In this document: positions 60,677 to 64,000 of the stretch, one piece after another
How the letters are laid out: every line of letters starts with the position of its first letter
Position numbering within the stretch: the first letter of the stretch is position 1
Source: Mitsuokella sp047974105
GTDB lineage: Bacteria > Bacillota > Negativicutes > Selenomonadales > Selenomonadaceae
Reading direction: 5' to 3'
DNA length: 64,000 bases
Assembly (NCBI RefSeq): GCF_047974105.1
Contig: NZ_JBHYRS010000001.1
Span: 372,001 to 436,000 of the forward strand
Position numbers and translations under genes: made by a program
The notes under the pieces: model-generated
Seen by the model: the letters and a program-made list of their open reading frames with translations, nothing else
Database searches by the model: none
What the model was told of the DNA's origin: nothing

Positions 60677-61645
60677 TCAATCATTCCCTTCAAAATATTT
60701 CTCAAGTATCGCGACAAAATCCTCGCGCGATACCGCCTTGTTGAAAAGGTCGCGCAGGACCGCACCGTGCACGATGCCGCGCGTGTACCAGGTCGCATGC
60801 TTGCGCATCTCGCGCGGCCCGACATAATCGCCCTTGTACATTAAGAGCAGGTCGAGATGGCGCAGAATGACTTCGGCACGCTCTTTCATCGTGGGGCCCG
60901 GCAGTTTCTCGCCCGTCTCCAGATAATGCGTAAACTGACGGAAAATCCACGGATTGCCCTGTGCCGCGCGGCCAATCATGACGCCGTCACAGCCCGTCAC
61001 CTCGCGGATTTTGTCGAGATCCGCAAACGTCCGCACATCGCCATTAGCGATGACCGGAATCTTAACGGCCTCTTTGACCCTGCCGATGATTCCCCAGTCC
61101 GCATGGCCCGTGTAAAATTCCTCGCGCGTGCGTCCATGCACGGCAATAGCATCGACGCCTGCAGCCTCGGCGATTTTTGCCATCTCGACGACGTTAACGG
61201 AAGTCTCATCCCAGCCCTTGCGCATTTTGACCGTGAACGGCATTTTTACGGCCCTGCGGATGGCCGAGAGAATTGCAAAAGCCTTTTGGGGGTCGCGCAT
61301 CAAAGCGGAACCCTCGCCGTTCTTGACGATTTTCGGGGCAGGACAGCCCATATTGAAATCGAGGATATCCGCCGTGCCGAGCTCTTCGACAAAGGCAGCA
61401 GCCTCAGCTGCCATCTCCGGCGTATTGGCAAAAATCTGCATGGCGAGCGGCCGCTCTTCCTTTTCCGACTGCAGCATAGAAAGCGTCCGCTCATTGCGGA
61501 AATGAATGCCCTGCGCCGAAACCATTTCGGCAAAGCACAAAGGACAGCCCATATCATGTGCGATAATGCGGTAAGCCGTATCCGTCACACCGGCCATCGG
61601 GGCCAGAAAGACCGGCGTCTTGAACGTAAATTCACCGATCTTCAT
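60677..61645 (-). CDS. dusB: tRNA-dihydrouridine synthase
   Basis: 322 residues, FMN TIM barrel. Motifs are VFLAPMAGVTDTAYRI, DFNMGCPAPKIVKNGEGSAL (with the active Cys), AIAVHGRTREEFYTG and CDGVMIGRAAQGNPWIF. It reduces uridines in tRNA D-loops. The ATG at 61645, after AGAAAGGACATCATC, lies inside the end of coaX (14-base overlap), so translation is coupled. Confidence 0.93.
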   Translation of the reverse strand: MKIGEFTFKTPVFLAPMAGVTDTAYRIIAHDMGCPLCFAEMVSAQGIHFRNERTLSMLQSEKEERPLAMQIFANTPEMAAEAAAFVEELGTADILDFNMGCPAPKIVKNGEGSALMRDPQKAFAILSAIRRAVKMPFTVKMRKGWDETSVNVVEMAKIAEAAGVDAIAVHGRTREEFYTGHADWGIIGRVKEAVKIPVIANGDVRTFADLDKIREVTGCDGVMIGRAAQGNPWIFRQFTHYLETGEKLPGPTMKERAEVILRHLDLLLMYKGDYVGPREMRKHATWYTRGIVHGAVLRDLFNKAVSREDFVAILEKYFEGND

Positions 61646-62435
61646 GATGATGTCCTTTCTGATTGCGTTCATAAAGCACGCGCAGGCCTGTGAGCGTCAG
61701 GAAGTGGTCAATTTTATCAATAGTAGAAGATTCCTTCGCGATCATGCGCGCAAGTCCCCCCGTCGCAATGACCTTAACCTCTTCTTCAATGCCATTTTCC
61801 TTCATCTCTTTTTTGATGCGGCGGACAATCTCGTCAATCTGGCCGACGTAGCCAAAGATAATGCCGGCCTGCATGCCCTGTATCGTATTGCGGCAGATGA
61901 TGTTCTTGGGCGGCACGAGTTCAATGCGCGGCAGCTGCGCCGCGCGCTGGAAAAGTGCCTCTGAGCTCGTGCCGATGCCCGGCGCAATGACGCCACCGAG
62001 AAAATCGCCGTTGGCAGCCACGACATCAAAGGTCGTAGCCGTGCCAATATCGATGACGATGAGAGGCCCGCCGTACTGCTCATGCGCACCGACGACATTG
62101 ACGATGCGGTCGGCCCCAATGGAGCGCGGATTCTCATAGTGAAGGCGTATGCCCGTCTTGATGCCGGGACCGACGATGAGCGGACGCAGGTGAAAGTAAC
62201 GCTCACACATCTTGATAAACGGCACGACAAGCGGCGGTACCACAGAAGAAATGATGATGGCATGGATATCTGCCATCTCGATGCCCTGATACTGAAACAG
62301 GCTGTTGATGAGCATGCCGTATTCGTCGCCTGTCTTCTGGCGGTCTGTTGAAATGCGCCAATGCTTGCAGAGTTCCCTGCCCTCATACGTTCCCATGGCG
62401 ATATTCGTATTGCCGATATCTAAAACTAATAACAA
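61632..62435 (-). CDS. coaX: Type III pantothenate kinase
   Basis: 267 residues. ASKHA-fold motifs are LLVLDIGNTNIAMG (phosphate 1), NPRSIGADRIVNVVGAHE and VIDIGTATTFDVVAANGDFLGGVIAPG. It catalyses the first step of coenzyme A synthesis. The start is a TTG after AGGGGGATTATT. His-rich C-terminus (GHHHEDR). The gene follows birA by 17 bases, a common pairing in Firmicutes. Confidence 0.95.
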   Translation of the reverse strand: MLLVLDIGNTNIAMGTYEGRELCKHWRISTDRQKTGDEYGMLINSLFQYQGIEMADIHAIIISSVVPPLVVPFIKMCERYFHLRPLIVGPGIKTGIRLHYENPRSIGADRIVNVVGAHEQYGGPLIVIDIGTATTFDVVAANGDFLGGVIAPGIGTSSEALFQRAAQLPRIELVPPKNIICRNTIQGMQAGIIFGYVGQIDEIVRRIKKEMKENGIEEEVKVIATGGLARMIAKESSTIDKIDHFLTLTGLRVLYERNQKGHHHEDR

Positions 62436-62452
62436 AATAATCCCCCTGTAAG

Positions 62453-63442
62453 TCAGTACGTTTCTCCATGCTGCGGACGGATCGAGACGTCGCCGGCAAG
62501 GACGCGCCGGCGTCCCTCGGGCGTATCAACGAGAAGAGCCCCCTCCTCGTCAATATCAACGGCCTTGCCGGTAAAGACATCATTCGTGCGTGCGCCAATG
62601 ACGCGCACATCCTGTCCGAGCGTGATGCTGTAATGACGCCATTCATTGAATACATCGGCAAAACCATCCTGTTCTGCCTTGCTGTAAAGGTCGTCCATGG
62701 CTTCGAGTACGGCGCGGAAAAACGGCACGCGCGGAATTTTTTCGCCCTTCATGATGGCCAGCGACGATGCCTTGGCGCGGATTTCCGGCGGAAAATCCTC
62801 TTCTTCTATATTGACGTTGATGCCCGTACCGATGATGACGTAGTGGATGCGTTCCATCTCTGCACTCATCTCCGTCAGGATGCCCACGAGTTTTTTCCCC
62901 TGATAAAGTACGTCATTCGGCCATTTAATCTGCGCCTTAAGACCAAATTTTTCCATTGCCCTCGCAACGGCCACAGCTGACAGCAGCGTGCATTTTGGCG
63001 CGTCCTGCGGCAAAAAGCTCGGGCGCAGAATGACAGAAAACCAAATGCCCTTGCCCTTTGGTGAAAAGAAGGGACGTTCGAGGCGGCCGCGGCCGCTGCC
63101 CTGCTCTTCTGCCACGACAACGGTGCCGTCAGGCGCGCCCTGCGCAGCAAGGCGTTTGGCCTCAAGATTCGTCGAGTCAATTTTATCGTAAAAATAAATT
63201 TTTTTGCCAAGGCACTTTGTCTTTAAGCCATGCTGGATTTCTTCCGGCAGCAAGAGATCCGGAGCGGTCTGCAGGGCATAGCCGCTGCGCGAATGGCTGA
63301 CAATGTCGTAGCCCTCGCGGCGCAGCTCCTGAATGTGTTTCCAGACCGCCGTGCGTGAAACACCGAGACGTCTGGCCATCTCCTCACCGGATATATAAGA
63401 ATCGCCTGCTTCCCTCAGCAGGGCCAATATTTTCGAGCGCAA
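62453..63442 (-). CDS. birA: Biotin-protein ligase and biotin repressor BirA
   Basis: About 329 residues. An N-terminal helix-turn-helix (about 1-60; ISGEEMARRLGVSRTAVWKHI) shows that it can repress biotin genes; the ligase domain has the biotinyl-AMP loop GSGRGRLERPFFSPKGKGIW, IKWPNDVLYQGKKLVGIL and GTGINVN, and ends in an SH3-like domain. I choose the TTG at 63442, 8 bases after GAGGAGG; an ATG at 63469 has no site and overlaps the -10-like TATAAT. Confidence 0.93.
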   Translation of the reverse strand: MRSKILALLREAGDSYISGEEMARRLGVSRTAVWKHIQELRREGYDIVSHSRSGYALQTAPDLLLPEEIQHGLKTKCLGKKIYFYDKIDSTNLEAKRLAAQGAPDGTVVVAEEQGSGRGRLERPFFSPKGKGIWFSVILRPSFLPQDAPKCTLLSAVAVARAMEKFGLKAQIKWPNDVLYQGKKLVGILTEMSAEMERIHYVIIGTGINVNIEEEDFPPEIRAKASSLAIMKGEKIPRVPFFRAVLEAMDDLYSKAEQDGFADVFNEWRHYSITLGQDVRVIGARTNDVFTGKAVDIDEEGALLVDTPEGRRRVLAGDVSIRPQHGETY

Positions 63443-63489
63443 CTGCGCCACCTCCTCATTTGACACCATTTCATTATACACCGTAGTCA

Positions 63490-63530
63490 GATATAAAAAA
63501 AGCAGGAGCTTCCTTGCGTCTGCTCCCACC
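63490..63530 (-). terminator. Terminator after ftsH
   Basis: Minus strand: GGAGC pairs with GCTCC around a 12-base loop (with possible further pairing) and is followed by TGCTTTTTTT. Confidence 0.7.
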
Positions 63531-63555
63531 TTTCGTTATGTTGCGGCAATGAAAT

Positions 63556-64000
63556 TTATTTATCGTAATGCGTGACGTTGAACTTGGGTTCGGCTTCTTT
63601 TTCGTGTTCCTCGTCCGTCTCCGTCTCTTTTGCCTTTTCTTCTGCCGTTTCGTCAGCTGCCTCCGCCTTGACTGGCGTCATGGCCGGCGTGCCGTCCTCA
63701 GGCTTATCATCCTCCGGCTTATTATCATCATCCGTGTCATCATCGTCCGTGATATGGCCGGTCGTCATGAGCTCTTCGAGTTCCTTCGCCGTCAGCGTCT
63801 CACGTTCCATGAGGGCCTGTGCGATGAGTTCGAGCTTATCGCGGTTCTCCGTAATGATCTTGCGGCAGGCTTCATAGGCCTCTTCCATGTACTTGCGGAC
63901 TTCCTTATCGATCTCGCTGGCCACTTCTTCCGAGTAATTGCGCTGATGATTGAAGTCACGTCCGAGGAAGACCTGATGATTCTGGCTCTCGCCATAAGCA
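63556..64000 (-). CDS. ftsH: ATP-dependent membrane protease FtsH, C-terminal part (cut by window edge)
   Basis: The visible part reads ...AYGESQNHQVFLGRDFNHQR, then NYSEEVASEIDKEVRKYMEE, the conserved end of the FtsH peptidase domain, followed by KLELIAQALMERETLTAKEL. The last 55 or so residues are an acidic, Pro-containing tail (DDDDTDDDNKPEDDKPEDG), longer than in many FtsH proteins. FtsH degrades damaged or regulatory membrane and cytosolic proteins. The AAA+ part is outside the window. Confidence 0.93.
   Translation of the reverse strand, partial: AYGESQNHQVFLGRDFNHQRNYSEEVASEIDKEVRKYMEEAYEACRKIITENRDKLELIAQALMERETLTAKELEELMTTGHITDDDDTDDDNKPEDDKPEDGTPAMTPVKAEAADETAEEKAKETETDEEHEKEAEPKFNVTHYDK

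Overview
The window looks like a piece of a chromosome from a diderm Firmicute of the Negativicutes (Selenomonas/Mitsuokella/Megamonas-like; inference). Firmicute markers are GlgD beside GlgC, CodY next to hslVU, a c-di-AMP (ydaO) riboswitch and an mreBCD-mrdA-min-rodA operon. The outer-membrane marker is a porin with an N-terminal SLH domain and a C-terminal phenylalanine, the OmpM type of Negativicutes. Shine-Dalgarno sequences of the AGGGGG/AAGGAG type are strong, and many genes start at TTG or GTG placed 7-9 bases after them; several starts below were set on that basis.

Region 1 (1-7.9 kb, minus strand) is a glycogen operon, glgC-glgD-glgP-glgB-glgA, with glgA cut by the window edge; its branching enzyme carries an unusual histone-like, AT-hook-bearing tail. 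Region 2 (8.2-15.5 kb) has a Tat-type cell-wall amidase, a DeoR regulator and an L-rhamnose operon (rhaB-rhaA-rhaD-MFS transporter-rhaM) with a near-consensus promoter followed by direct repeats. Region 3 (15.7-18.3 kb) has an SbmA/BacA-like ABC transporter and a small membrane protein of unknown function.

Region 4 (18.4-32.1 kb) is the accessory highlight: a beta-mannan/glucomannan utilisation locus with the same parts list as the Bacillus subtilis gmu operon. It has PTS EIIB, EIIC and EIIA, a GH1 phospho-glycosidase, a GntR/UTRA regulator, a ROK sugar kinase, mannose-6-phosphate isomerase and two secreted GH26 mannanases. To this it adds a secreted carbohydrate-binding protein without an enzyme and an SLH porin. 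A related AT-rich inverted-repeat motif lies against the -35 box of four transcription units and the porin, and over the start of the regulator gene, suggesting one regulon from outer-membrane entry to glycolysis. The EIIC gene is broken by a perfect 10-bp tandem duplication.

Region 5 (32.2-47.3 kb, minus strand) is housekeeping: a VOC protein, RNase G, a radical-SAM/DUF2344 protein, the rod-shape and division operon mreB-mreC-mreD-mrdA-minC-minD-minE-rodA, radC, maf, a DUF4321 membrane protein and an ArsB/NhaD-type permease behind a possible attenuator. Region 6 (47.4-64 kb) has tRNA-Arg and tRNA-Pro, a lone trpD, the dprA-topA-trmFO-hslV-hslU cluster followed by codY, an NlpC/P60 hydrolase behind a ydaO riboswitch with a 25-residue membrane microprotein downstream, RNase P RNA, deoD, and birA-coaX-dusB-M18 aminopeptidase. 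The window ends inside ftsH. No CRISPR array, insertion sequence or prophage was seen.
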